Assembly: GCA_004210455.1 (NCBI GenBank)
Contig: SEFA01000043.1
Span: forward strand, 1-53,996
Reading direction: 5' to 3'
Source of the DNA: Rubrivivax sp.
GTDB lineage: Bacteria; Pseudomonadota; Gammaproteobacteria; Burkholderiales; Burkholderiaceae_C
Length of the DNA stretch: 53,996 nucleotides
Part shown: piece after piece, positions 28,063-37,513 of the stretch
Layout: every line of letters begins with the position of its first letter
Numbering within the stretch: position 1 is the first letter of the stretch
Notes under the pieces: model-generated
The model's database searches: none
The model's input: only the letters and a program-made list of their open reading frames with translations
Told to the model about the DNA's origin: nothing
Translations under genes and position numbers: made by a program

Positions 28063-31000
28063 ACACCGGCACCGAACAGCGCGACCGTTTCCCGCAAGCC
28101 CTGGCCCCGGGGTACTTCCGCCCGGACGACCTGGCCTTCGAGCAGCGCGTCGAGATGACCTCGCAGCTGGCGCGGCACCTGCGCTTCATCGACCTGGACG
28201 ACCATGACGCCGGAGACTGGAGCACGCTCTTCGCCACCGACCCGACGCTGGTGATGGCGCGCATCGCGGCGGTCGATCCGTGGCCGATGCAGCAGCACTT
28301 CGGACGCGAGGTGGACGCCGCGCCGCTGCCGCACCTGGCGCGCCAGGTGCTCACGCTGGCCGGCTGGCTGGACCTGTGGTGGCGCGCGCTGGCGGGCATC
28401 AACGACACCGCGCCGCGCGTGCTGCGCGAGCGCATCCAGCTGCTGGTCGACCAGCAGCTGGCGGCCGATCTGCGCTGGGTCGAGCGACGCTTCCTGCTCG
28501 GTGCCGAGGCCGCCGCCGGGGCGGGCGGACCCAACGCAGTCACCGCCTCGCCCCCGCCGAGCCCGGTGGAGCGTGAGCTCTCGCGCATGTGGCACCGCAA
28601 GATCGGCGAGGAGGCGACCCTCGATCCCGCCGCCGAGCGTGAGGACCGCGAACGGCTGCGCGAGCGCTTCTTCGCCTTCCTCAGCGCGGTGGAGGACGTG
28701 AGGCGGCTGGCGCGCGAACTGCTGCCCGACAGCATCGCCACGGCCAACCACGAGCCCGCGGCGGCGCTGCTCATCGCCTTCCTGAAGGTCTGCGAGACGG
28801 CGCAGCGCGAGGTCAACCGCTTCCCCGCCCGGCACACGGCGTTCTACTACCGCGACTGCCTGGGCTTCGATCTCGCGCCGTCGCGCGCGGACACCGTCCA
28901 TCTCGCCTGCCAGCGCGACCTGCGCGCGCCCGGCGACGTGGTCCTGCCGCCGGGCACCGCCTTCGACGCGGGCAAGGACGCGGCGGGCCGCCCGGTGCGT
29001 TTCGTCAGCGACGGGCCCCTCACGGTCACCGACGCGCGCGTGGAGACGCTGCGCACACTGCGGCTGGAACGGGACCGGCTGATCGCGCCCGAACGCGACC
29101 TGAACTACGTCACCCGCGCCAAGGTGGCGGAGCCGGTGGCCGACGGCCGCACCGTCTGGCCGCTCTTCGGCGCGGCGGGCGGCGCGGGCGCCGAGGACGC
29201 GCGCATCGGGCTGGCGATCGCGTCGCCGCTGCTGTTGCTGCGCGAAGGCCAGCGCGAGATCCGCGTGATCCTGCGCCAGACCTCGTCCGGCGCCGCGCCG
29301 GACCTGCGCCGTCTTCGCGACGCGGTCCTGCGCGCCAAGACCGCCGACGCCTTCCGCGACGCTTTCGGGGATCTGGTGCCGCAGTGGCTGCTGGCCGGCC
29401 GCGATGCCACGCAGGACCCGGCCAGGCGGAAACCGGCCAGCGAGGACACGGCCCGCGAGGACACGGACAACCGCGACCTTCGCGACACCGACTGGGTGTC
29501 GATGCGCAACGCGGCGCACCGGCTGCTCGGCACCGGTCTGCCGACGATGTTCGACGGCTCGGGCTCGCCGAACCGGGCGCTCATCTTCGACCGGTTGCTG
29601 CAAGGCGCCTTCCGGCTCAGCCTGAGCACGGCGACGGGCTGGTGGACCGTCGAGAGCCGCCTCGACCGCGCCGCCGGCGCGGGCCTGTCGCTGCTGATCC
29701 GCCTGCGCGCCGACGCGCCCCCCATCACCGGCTGCGATCCCGCCATGCACGGCGCGGAATGGCCGACGCGGCTGCCGGTGCTGCGCCTGGAGGTCGCGAC
29801 ACAGGGGCGGCTGTATCCGTACTCGCTGCTCGCGCGGCTGCCGCTGGCGGAGGTCGATCTGCGCGTCTGCGTGCGGGGCGTGCGCGACGTGCGCCTGGCC
29901 AACAGCCTGGGGCGGCTGGATGCATCCAAGGCCTTCGCGCCCTTCGGCCCCTTGCCGGGCCTGTCGTCCTATCTGGTGGTCGGCTCGCCCGAGGCGGCGC
30001 GCAAGACGCTGGACCGGCTGTCGCTGGACATCGAATGGGGCGGCCTGCCGCTGGAGCCTGGCGGTTTCGACACGCACTACGCCGGCTACGGCGGCGCGGC
30101 CGGCAAGGAACTCCGCCAGGGGCGCTTCACCACGGAGATCGCCTGGCTGCGCGACGGGTCATGGCAGCCGTGCGCGAACCGCTCGGCGAACCAGCCGCTG
30201 TTCGCCGATCCCAACCCGGCCGGCGAACTGATCGCGGCGCAGCAGATCGAGATCGATCCGGGTTCGGTGCGCAAGCTCAGCCGCGCCACGGACGAGGACT
30301 GGTCGGCGATGGCCATCCCGCGCAACGGCCTGTGCCGGCTGCAGCTCAGCGGTCCGCGCGCGGCCTTCGGCCATGCGGCCTATCCGATCGAACTCTCCGC
30401 CACCGTGGCCGCCAACGCGCGCACCAAGCGCCCGAGCCCGCTGCCGAATCCGCCCTACACGCCGGTCATCGAGCGGATCTCGCTGAACTACGAAGCGGCC
30501 AGCATCATCGCGCTGGACCGGGACGACGATCCGCCCGAAGGCGTCGACGGCGAGCGGCTCTTCCACCTGCATCCCTTCGGCCTGCAGACGCTGTATTCGG
30601 CGGTGTCCGGCGGCGGGCACGACCTGCTCCCACGGTTGGGTGCCGACGGCAATCTCTACATCGGCCTGGCGTCCACGGACCCCGGCGGCGTGCTGACGCT
30701 GCTGTTCCAGCTGCGCGAGTCCTCCGCGCGCAGCCTGCTCAACGGCGACCGCCCGCGCAGCGTGCAGTGGGCGACGCTCGCCAACGACGAGTGGCGCACG
30801 CTCGCGCCCTCGCGCGTGCTGGGCGACACCACGCACGGCGGTCTCACCTCCGGCATCGTGACGCTGGACCTGCCGCGCGACATGAGCACCGACCACACCG
30901 TGATGCCGGCCGGGCTGTACTGGCTGCGGCTGTCGGCGCGCGCGGCCTTCGACACCTTCGCCGGCCTCGTGTCGGTGCGCACGCAGGGTCTGCGGCTGCG

Positions 31001-32021
31001 CCGGCAGATGCCGGGCGACGCGGGCGCGCCGCCGCCTCGCCACAGCAGCACGCCGCCCGCGCCGCCGGAGCCGCTGGTCGACGGCGTCATCGTGCGGTCG
31101 TCGACGACCGTGCCGGGGCTGGCCTCGGTGACACAGGTCGGGCGCTCCTTCAGCCTGCGGCGCGAGGAGGACGAGCGCGCCATGATCACGCGCGCCGGCG
31201 AGCGGCTGCAGCACAAGGGCCGGGCCTCGGTGGCCTGGGACGTCGAGCGGCTGCTGCTCTCGCGCTTCCCCGACGTGCTGAAGGCGCGCTGCCTCCCGGC
31301 GCGCGACGGCAGCGGCGGCGTGACCGCGGTCGTGATCCCGACGCTGCCGCGGAACCTCCCGGCGCTGGCCTGCGCCGCGCCGCGCTTCAACGCGGTGGAG
31401 CTCGCCCGCATGACGGCCGCACTGGAGGACATCGCCTCGCCCTTCGCGCGCTTCCAGGTCCGCAATCCCGCCTACGACCGGCTGCAGCTGCGCGCCACGC
31501 TCGGCCTGACGCGCGGCGCGCACGAGGGCGCGACGCTGCGCCGCGTCAACGAGGCCATCGTCCACTACCTTTCGCCGTGGTTCGACGACGGCTACGGCGC
31601 GCGCTTCGACTGGCTGGTGCGCAGCGAGGACCTCGAGGCCCGGCTGCGCGCGCTGGAAGGCGTGAGCTTCGTGACGCAGCTGTCGCTGATCACCGTGGCC
31701 TGCGACGACCGCGATGTCTACACGCTGGCCGACACGGCCCGCGCCCGGCCCGGCGCCGAGCCGCCCGGCCAGGACGGTCAGGACGGCCAGGACGGTGCGC
31801 CGCCGGCCACGGGCGCGGCTCACGCGCGCGCGCGACTGCCGTGGAGCATCGCGCTGCCGATGCCGCAGCACATCCTCACCGCGGTCGACCGCTTTCCGGA
31901 GACGGTGGCGCCGCGCGCGACCGGCGTGGACCGGCTGGCGGTCGGCAGCACCTTCGTGATCGGAGCTCCGGACCGGCAGGACGCCGGGCCGGCCTTCGTC
32001 ATCGGCAGGGGCGCGCCATGA
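28059..32021 (+). CDS. Large baseplate protein (Pvc11-like, gpJ family)
   Basis: A 1320-aa baseplate wedge component. The N-terminus (QALAPGYFRPDDLAFEQRVEMTSQLARHLRFI) and long helical region are typical of eCIS Pvc11-type proteins. A gpJ-like core includes FYYRDCLGFDLAPSRADTVHLACQRD and VVLPPGTAFDAG. The C-terminal 250 residues carry the NPAYDRLQLRATLGLTRGAHEGATLRRVNEAIVHYLSPWFDDGY block found in baseplate J-type ends. A DGQDGQDGQDG-like linker lies near residue 1245. It shares ATGA overlaps with the genes on both sides. Its size is within the range for this family. Confidence 0.92.
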   Translation: MNTGTEQRDRFPQALAPGYFRPDDLAFEQRVEMTSQLARHLRFIDLDDHDAGDWSTLFATDPTLVMARIAAVDPWPMQQHFGREVDAAPLPHLARQVLTLAGWLDLWWRALAGINDTAPRVLRERIQLLVDQQLAADLRWVERRFLLGAEAAAGAGGPNAVTASPPPSPVERELSRMWHRKIGEEATLDPAAEREDRERLRERFFAFLSAVEDVRRLARELLPDSIATANHEPAAALLIAFLKVCETAQREVNRFPARHTAFYYRDCLGFDLAPSRADTVHLACQRDLRAPGDVVLPPGTAFDAGKDAAGRPVRFVSDGPLTVTDARVETLRTLRLERDRLIAPERDLNYVTRAKVAEPVADGRTVWPLFGAAGGAGAEDARIGLAIASPLLLLREGQREIRVILRQTSSGAAPDLRRLRDAVLRAKTADAFRDAFGDLVPQWLLAGRDATQDPARRKPASEDTAREDTDNRDLRDTDWVSMRNAAHRLLGTGLPTMFDGSGSPNRALIFDRLLQGAFRLSLSTATGWWTVESRLDRAAGAGLSLLIRLRADAPPITGCDPAMHGAEWPTRLPVLRLEVATQGRLYPYSLLARLPLAEVDLRVCVRGVRDVRLANSLGRLDASKAFAPFGPLPGLSSYLVVGSPEAARKTLDRLSLDIEWGGLPLEPGGFDTHYAGYGGAAGKELRQGRFTTEIAWLRDGSWQPCANRSANQPLFADPNPAGELIAAQQIEIDPGSVRKLSRATDEDWSAMAIPRNGLCRLQLSGPRAAFGHAAYPIELSATVAANARTKRPSPLPNPPYTPVIERISLNYEAASIIALDRDDDPPEGVDGERLFHLHPFGLQTLYSAVSGGGHDLLPRLGADGNLYIGLASTDPGGVLTLLFQLRESSARSLLNGDRPRSVQWATLANDEWRTLAPSRVLGDTTHGGLTSGIVTLDLPRDMSTDHTVMPAGLYWLRLSARAAFDTFAGLVSVRTQGLRLRRQMPGDAGAPPPRHSSTPPAPPEPLVDGVIVRSSTTVPGLASVTQVGRSFSLRREEDERAMITRAGERLQHKGRASVAWDVERLLLSRFPDVLKARCLPARDGSGGVTAVVIPTLPRNLPALACAAPRFNAVELARMTAALEDIASPFARFQVRNPAYDRLQLRATLGLTRGAHEGATLRRVNEAIVHYLSPWFDDGYGARFDWLVRSEDLEARLRALEGVSFVTQLSLITVACDDRDVYTLADTARARPGAEPPGQDGQDGQDGAPPATGAAHARARLPWSIALPMPQHILTAVDRFPETVAPRATGVDRLAVGSTFVIGAPDRQDAGPAFVIGRGAP

Positions 32022-32818
32022 CGACCCGCAACCGCGACACGCTCAAGCAGTTCTTCCAGGAGGGTCGGCTGCCCACCAGCGACCACTTCGGCGACCTGAT
32101 CGACTCGATGCTCAACATGAGCGACGAGGGTTTCCGCAAGACGCCGGAGAACGGTTTCGAGGTCTCCACGCCGATCAGCCACGACGCGCTGGTCAGCTTC
32201 TACCGCGAGCAGGGCGGCCGCGAGGCGATCTGGTCGATGGCCTACGGCGGCGACCGCGACCAGCTGCTGTTCCATCACGGCGACGCGCGCTCGGCCGGCG
32301 CGAAGGATCCGGTGCTGGCGCTGGACACCGAGGGCCGTGTCGGCATCGGCACCGCGCGGCCGCGCCAGGCGCTGGAGGTGGCCGGGGTGATCGCTTCGTC
32401 GGGACGGCTCGGCGACCTGCGGCGCGAGACCGACACCGGCCAGCCGCTCCAGGCCGACGGCGAGTGGCATGACCTCACCGGCCCGCTGAGCGGCTGCCAG
32501 GCCTTCGAGGTGATGGCCGGCGTCGGTCAGAAGGACGGCGGACGCTTCGCGATGCTGCACGCGATCGCGATGAATACCTACAACCCGCTGCCGGGCTGGC
32601 TGGAGTTCCTCTCGCCGCGCAAGCGCATCCGCAGCCAGCACGCCTGGTACGGCCGCCGCTGCGACCGCCTCCAGCTGCGCTGGGCCGGCGGCCACGGCCG
32701 GCGCGCCAGCTACCGCCTGCAGATCCGCACGCAATGCGATTACGGCGAAGGCAAGGTCATCCAGGCGTCGGTGTCCCAGCTGTGGTTCGACCCGGAAATG
32801 TCCGGAGGCACGCCGTGA
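32018..32818 (+). CDS. Possible fibre-like eCIS protein with GIGTxxP motif
   Basis: A 266-aa protein between the two large baseplate genes. DTLKQFFQEGRLPTSDHFGDLIDSMLNMSDEGF opens it. VGIGTARPRQALEVAG at about 104-119 is the GIGTxxPxxxLxVxG motif that occurs in tail-fibre and S74-type adhesin stalks. The C-terminal 100 residues (GCQAFEVMAGVGQKDGGRFAMLHAIAMNTYNP) look like a beta-sandwich. The usual trimeric fibre Pvc13 is longer and sits elsewhere; no other fibre candidate was found in the operon. I therefore call this the best fibre or baseplate-decoration candidate, with moderate certainty. Confidence 0.6.
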   Translation: MTTRNRDTLKQFFQEGRLPTSDHFGDLIDSMLNMSDEGFRKTPENGFEVSTPISHDALVSFYREQGGREAIWSMAYGGDRDQLLFHHGDARSAGAKDPVLALDTEGRVGIGTARPRQALEVAGVIASSGRLGDLRRETDTGQPLQADGEWHDLTGPLSGCQAFEVMAGVGQKDGGRFAMLHAIAMNTYNPLPGWLEFLSPRKRIRSQHAWYGRRCDRLQLRWAGGHGRRASYRLQIRTQCDYGEGKVIQASVSQLWFDPEMSGGTP

Positions 32819-35529
32819 AGTCCGCCAAGCTGCCGGCCGGGCTGGCGACCCACGCGCCGACCCACGCGCCGTCCGAAGCGCCGTCCCAAGCGCCGTCCCA
32901 TCTGCCGCCGATCACAGACGAGGAACGCGACGCCGGCTTCGATGGCTTGCGCGCGCGCGGCATCACCTTGCTGCAGCAACTCAGCGGCGGCGTCTGGACC
33001 GACCACAACCTGCACGACCCCGGCATCACGATGCTGGAGCAGTTGTGCTTCGGGCTCACCGATGTGGTCTACCGCGCCGGCTTCCCGGTCGCGGACCACC
33101 TCACCGGTCCGGACGGCGTCATCGACTACGAGGCCCTGTCGCTGCATCCGCCCGCGGAGGTCTTCCCGTGCCGGCCGACGACGCCGGCCGACTACCGGCG
33201 CCACCTGCTCGACGCGACGCCCGGCCTGGACGACGCCACGCTGGTGCCGGAGCCGGGAACTGGTCTGTACCGGCTGCGGCTGCAGCTGTCGCAAGAGGCA
33301 GGAAGCGCCGGGGGGGAGCCGACGGCGGGCTCGATGGGGCGATCGACGGGCCGGTCGACGGGGCGATCGTCGGACAGTGCGCCCCTGTCCGACGAGGTCG
33401 CGGCCGAACGCGTCGCCGCGGCGCGCGCGGCCTACTTCGAGCGTCGCAACCTCGGCGAGGACCTGCATCCCGACATCGTCCGCATGCGCGAGGTGCCCTG
33501 CGACCTGCACGCCGACATCGACATCGCCGGCCCGCGCGACGGCGTCGACATCCTGGCCGAGGTCTACGACCGCTGCGCGCGCCACATCGCGCGGGCGGCG
33601 GTCTCGCGCACGCTGGACGAGCTGCTGCGGGAAGGCCGCTCGCTGGAGCGCATCTACACGGGGCCGGCGCTGTGCAACGGCTTCATCGAGGACGCACCCG
33701 CGCCCGAGGCGGGCTACGCCGCCGAACGGCTGTTCCTGTCGGACCTGACGACGGTGGTGCTGTCGGTGCCCGGCGTGGTCGACGCGCGGGTGGTCGCGCT
33801 GCGGGCCGAGGGCCGCGAGGCGGCGGCGGGCTCGGTCGAATGGCGCGGGGCGGACTGGGCCTTGTCGCTGCGCCTGCCCGACCGCGACGTGCCTTCGACC
33901 ATCAGCGTGCGGCGCCGCGGCAACGTCGTGCCGGTGGCCTGGAACGATCTGCGCCGACGGCTGGAGGATCTGCGTTCCGCGGGACGATCGCACCGGGCGC
34001 GCGGGCGCAGCGAGCAGGCCGCGCGCGCCGCCGAGCTGCTGCCGCGCGGCGTGCACCGGCGCCTGGACGCCTACGTCTCGGTGCAGGACCACCTGCCCGC
34101 GATCTACGGCCTGGGACGCTACGGCGTGCCGACGTCCGCGCCGCCGCAGCGGCAGGCGCGCGCCAAGCAGCTGAAGGCCTATCTGGCGATGCAGGAACAG
34201 GCCATCGCGCAAGGCCTGGCGCAGCTTCATCATCTGCGCGAGCTGTTCGCGGTCACGCCGGGCGCGCGCCAGGGCCTGTGGACGCAGATGATCGGTGCCG
34301 ACGCCGTGCCCGGGCTGGACAAGCTCTACGTCCACCCGCCGCAGGTCGTGGCCGACGCGGTGTACCGCCCCTTCGACCGCTCGACGAGGCGCAAGAACCG
34401 GGCGCTCGACCACCTGCTGGCGCTGCACGGCGAGACCTACACGCAGAACTCGATGCGGCAGTTCCTCGGTCACCTCAGCCCCGAGGAAGCCGAGACGCTG
34501 CTGCTCGAGAACAAGGCCACCTGGCTGCGCGACATCGTGCAGCTGACGCGCGACCGCGCCGGCGGATTCGATCCGTCGCGGCCGTCGTGGGACGCGGCGG
34601 ACAACTGCGGCGGACTGCAGCGCCGCGCCAGCCTGCTGCTGGGCTTCCGGCAATGGCACGACCGGCCGCTGACGCGGGTGCTGCGCGAGCAGCGCTTCGC
34701 CATCGTCGCGAAGCCGGGCGCCGGGCATCAGCCCTGGCTGCTCGACGGCCAGGACGACGCGGTGCGGTTCGCCCCGTCCGCCGGCCATGCGGTGCAGCCG
34801 GCCGACCGCGCGCAGGTCCGCGAGGACCTGCAGCGCATGCCCTGGCTGCGGCTGCCGATCCCGGCCGGGCTGCTGCGCGCCGGCCAGCGCAGCGCGCGCT
34901 ACCGGTTGATGCCGGGCGCCCGCGGCGCCTGCCGGCTCATCCTCGGCCCGGACGAGGACCAACGCTGGTGGCTGCTCGGCGAGTTCCCCGACGACGCCGC
35001 CGCGCGGCGCGGCGCGGCCAGCCTGCGGCTCTACCTGCGCCACCTGGACCAGGAGAGCGAAGGCATGCACGTCGTGGAGCACGTGCTGCTGCGCCCGCTG
35101 CGGCAGGACGCGCTCGCGCATGCGCGGCTGGGGCTGTCGAAGGACTTCCATCAGCTCCGCGTGACGGTGGTGCTGCCGGGATGGACGCAGCGGACGTCCC
35201 AGCCCGCCTTCCGCCACTTCGCGGAAGAGACGCTGCGCATCAGTTGTCCGGCCCACCTGACGTTGCGCTGCGTGTGGCTGGACGCGGAACCGATGCAACG
35301 CTTCGAGGACACCTGGTCGGCGTGGCTGGCGGCGCGTCTGGCATGGACCGGCTCGCCGGACGACATGCGCGCGATGACGTCGGCGGACGAGACGGCCTGC
35401 CGCGTGATCGAGCGCCTGGGCATCGAGGACGACCCGGCGATGGCTGGCGGTGGCAGCGGTGACGGCCGCGACCCCGGATCGCGCGGAGAGGACGACGGCC
35501 ACGGGCCCGTCGTGCAAGGCCATGCGTGA
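32815..35529 (+). CDS. Baseplate protein (Pvc12-like)
   Basis: A 904-aa baseplate component starting at a GTG that overlaps the previous stop (GTGA). Typical motifs are RGITLLQQLSGGVWTDHNLHDPGITMLEQLCFGLTDVVYRAGFP in the first 110 residues, VLSVPGVVDARVVAL, and the C-terminal HVVEHVLLRPL and FAEETLRISCPAHLTLRCVWLD blocks. The N-terminus starts with a low-complexity THAPTHAPSEAPSQAPS stretch not expected in the family, and a GRSTGRSTGR run is near residue 180. Both probably are surface linkers. The last eight bases overlap the next gene. Confidence 0.92.
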   Translation: MKSAKLPAGLATHAPTHAPSEAPSQAPSHLPPITDEERDAGFDGLRARGITLLQQLSGGVWTDHNLHDPGITMLEQLCFGLTDVVYRAGFPVADHLTGPDGVIDYEALSLHPPAEVFPCRPTTPADYRRHLLDATPGLDDATLVPEPGTGLYRLRLQLSQEAGSAGGEPTAGSMGRSTGRSTGRSSDSAPLSDEVAAERVAAARAAYFERRNLGEDLHPDIVRMREVPCDLHADIDIAGPRDGVDILAEVYDRCARHIARAAVSRTLDELLREGRSLERIYTGPALCNGFIEDAPAPEAGYAAERLFLSDLTTVVLSVPGVVDARVVALRAEGREAAAGSVEWRGADWALSLRLPDRDVPSTISVRRRGNVVPVAWNDLRRRLEDLRSAGRSHRARGRSEQAARAAELLPRGVHRRLDAYVSVQDHLPAIYGLGRYGVPTSAPPQRQARAKQLKAYLAMQEQAIAQGLAQLHHLRELFAVTPGARQGLWTQMIGADAVPGLDKLYVHPPQVVADAVYRPFDRSTRRKNRALDHLLALHGETYTQNSMRQFLGHLSPEEAETLLLENKATWLRDIVQLTRDRAGGFDPSRPSWDAADNCGGLQRRASLLLGFRQWHDRPLTRVLREQRFAIVAKPGAGHQPWLLDGQDDAVRFAPSAGHAVQPADRAQVREDLQRMPWLRLPIPAGLLRAGQRSARYRLMPGARGACRLILGPDEDQRWWLLGEFPDDAAARRGAASLRLYLRHLDQESEGMHVVEHVLLRPLRQDALAHARLGLSKDFHQLRVTVVLPGWTQRTSQPAFRHFAEETLRISCPAHLTLRCVWLDAEPMQRFEDTWSAWLAARLAWTGSPDDMRAMTSADETACRVIERLGIEDDPAMAGGGSGDGRDPGSRGEDDGHGPVVQGHA

Positions 35530-37513
35530 ATCCGACGGCGTTTCCCCGCACCTCGTCGAGCGCATGACCATCGACGCGGACTTCGGCGCCGGCCTGGTGA
35601 ACGCTCCCGGCGCCGGACAGGGTCCGGGCATGACGCCAGGCATGACGCTAGGCATGACGCCAGGCGAGATGGAAGCGCGCCTGGTCGCCTGCGTGCAGGG
35701 GCCGATGCTGCGCGTGATCGACGAGGTCTTCGACGCCTGCTGCCCGCCCGAGGAGCACTGGCGGCTGGACGAACTGGAGATCGACCTCGGCGAACTGCCC
35801 GCCGCGGAGTGGGAAACCGAGGCGCCCCGTGTGCTGCGCAAGCGCCTGCGCCGCGTGCTGGAGGACCTGCGCGGTCCCGGCGCCACCAGTGCCTCCGGCC
35901 GGGCGACCGGCCTGCGCGTCAGCACGCGGCCGCAGGCGCGACGGGACGCGCTGCTGCATTTCCTTCGTCACGGCCGGCTGCCCTGGCAGGGACGCGGGGA
36001 CGATCCGGTCAGCCTCGCGCGGGACGCGTTGCGCGAGGACGCCGGCGCGCTCATCGCCGCGTTGCGCGTCGCACCGGACCGGGCGGTGCTGCTGCAACGG
36101 CTGTCGGCGCAATTCGACGACGACCTCCTGGGCGCGCTGGTCCACGCCTTCATGCCGGGCGAGCCGGCGGCGGCGACGCGGCTGCTCGACATCGTGGCGC
36201 AGTCCCGTCGCGACGGCCGGTCGCCGCGCACCCGCGCGGCGTTGTGGGAGTCGGTGCTCGGCCAGGCGATGGACCATGCGATCGCACCGCGACCGGCCGC
36301 GCTGATGCTGCTGCGGGCGCAGCTGCTCGCGGCGCTGGACGCCGGCGCGTCCTTCTCCAGCGGCAGCGATCCGCTGATCGCCGTCGCTCACGCGTGGGCG
36401 CCGCTGCTGCGCGAGGACCGCGACTGGCTGCGCGCCACGCTGCAGCGCGTCGGCGAGACGGCCACCGTGCGCGAGCGGCTGGTGTTGGCCTTGCCCGAGC
36501 CGCTGCTGCCGCGGCTGCTCAGCCTCTGGATGGCGGAACCCGCGGCGCAGGCCGTCGCCGCGTGGATCGCCGCGGTGGCGTCCGGCCAGGTGCCCGACGA
36601 CGCCTTGGCAGGCGCATCAGGATCGCCCGGATCCCGCATGCGCGCCCTTGGCGCCCTCGGCGCTCGCGGCGCCTCGTCCATGCATCCGACGACTTCGGCG
36701 ACCGACAGCGCGACGGTTGAAGCGCGGCGTCGCCGGCTCTGGCAGGCGACGCTCGGACACGCGGTGCGCCATCCGGCTTCGAGCTTCGATCCGGCCCGTT
36801 ACGAAGCGGAAGTCCGCGAAGACCTGGAACGGCATGCGCCGCCCGGTTCGGAGCCGCCCGCACGATGGTTCGACCGCGCCGTGCGCGCGGCCACCTCGGT
36901 GCTGGCGGCCGCGCTGAACGTGCTGCGGCTGCCATGGCGCAAGGCACCCGCCGCGCCGCGCACGTCCGAGGAGAAACGCGCCGCCGGAGCATCGGACACG
37001 GACCCGTCGAACGAGCAGATCGCCGTCGGCAACGCGGGCCTCGTGCTGGTGTCGCCCTACCTGTCGCGGCTGTTCTCGATGCTCGGTCTCGTCGACGATC
37101 GCGCCTTCGTCGGCCCGGAAGCGGCTGCGCGCGCCGCGCTGTTGCTGCAGGCGCTCGCGACCGGCCATGCGGCCGCACCGGAATCGGAGCTCGCGCTCAA
37201 CAAGCTGCTCTGCGGCCTGCCGCTGGACTCGCCGCTGCCGCGCCTGATCGACGTCTCCGATGCCGAACGCAACGCGATCGACGGCCTGATCGGCGCGGTC
37301 ATCCAGCACTGGCGCATCCTGGGCACGACCTCGATCGACGGGCTGCGCGGCAGCTTCCTGCGCCGCGCCGGCGTGCTGGAGCGTCGCGACGAAGCCTGGC
37401 AGCTCTCGGTCGAGCCGGGACCCTTCGACATGCTGATCGATCAATTGCCATGGGGCTACGCGACCGTGCGGCATCCGTGGATGGAAAGGGTGATTCATGT
37501 GGACTGGCGCTGA
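35522..37513 (+). CDS. Tape-measure protein (Pvc14-like)
   Basis: A 663-aa protein of the contractile-injection-system tape-measure family, thought to set tube length from inside the lumen. The family start HLVERMTIDADFG is at residues 10-22, and the end reads DMLIDQLPWGYATVRHPWMERVIHVDWR. Between them are long Ala/Arg/Leu-rich helices, including LRLPWRKAP near residue 475, and the LMLLRAQLLAALDAGASF segment. A PGMTPGMTLGMTPG low-complexity run sits near residue 40. The gene overlaps its upstream neighbour by eight bases and the downstream ATPase by 17 bases. Confidence 0.9.
   Translation: MRESDGVSPHLVERMTIDADFGAGLVNAPGAGQGPGMTPGMTLGMTPGEMEARLVACVQGPMLRVIDEVFDACCPPEEHWRLDELEIDLGELPAAEWETEAPRVLRKRLRRVLEDLRGPGATSASGRATGLRVSTRPQARRDALLHFLRHGRLPWQGRGDDPVSLARDALREDAGALIAALRVAPDRAVLLQRLSAQFDDDLLGALVHAFMPGEPAAATRLLDIVAQSRRDGRSPRTRAALWESVLGQAMDHAIAPRPAALMLLRAQLLAALDAGASFSSGSDPLIAVAHAWAPLLREDRDWLRATLQRVGETATVRERLVLALPEPLLPRLLSLWMAEPAAQAVAAWIAAVASGQVPDDALAGASGSPGSRMRALGALGARGASSMHPTTSATDSATVEARRRRLWQATLGHAVRHPASSFDPARYEAEVREDLERHAPPGSEPPARWFDRAVRAATSVLAAALNVLRLPWRKAPAAPRTSEEKRAAGASDTDPSNEQIAVGNAGLVLVSPYLSRLFSMLGLVDDRAFVGPEAAARAALLLQALATGHAAAPESELALNKLLCGLPLDSPLPRLIDVSDAERNAIDGLIGAVIQHWRILGTTSIDGLRGSFLRRAGVLERRDEAWQLSVEPGPFDMLIDQLPWGYATVRHPWMERVIHVDWR

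Noticed and set aside
32740-35925. 1061-codon minus-strand ORF
   Set aside because: Antisense to the Pvc12-type and tape-measure genes; composition typical of a shadow frame.
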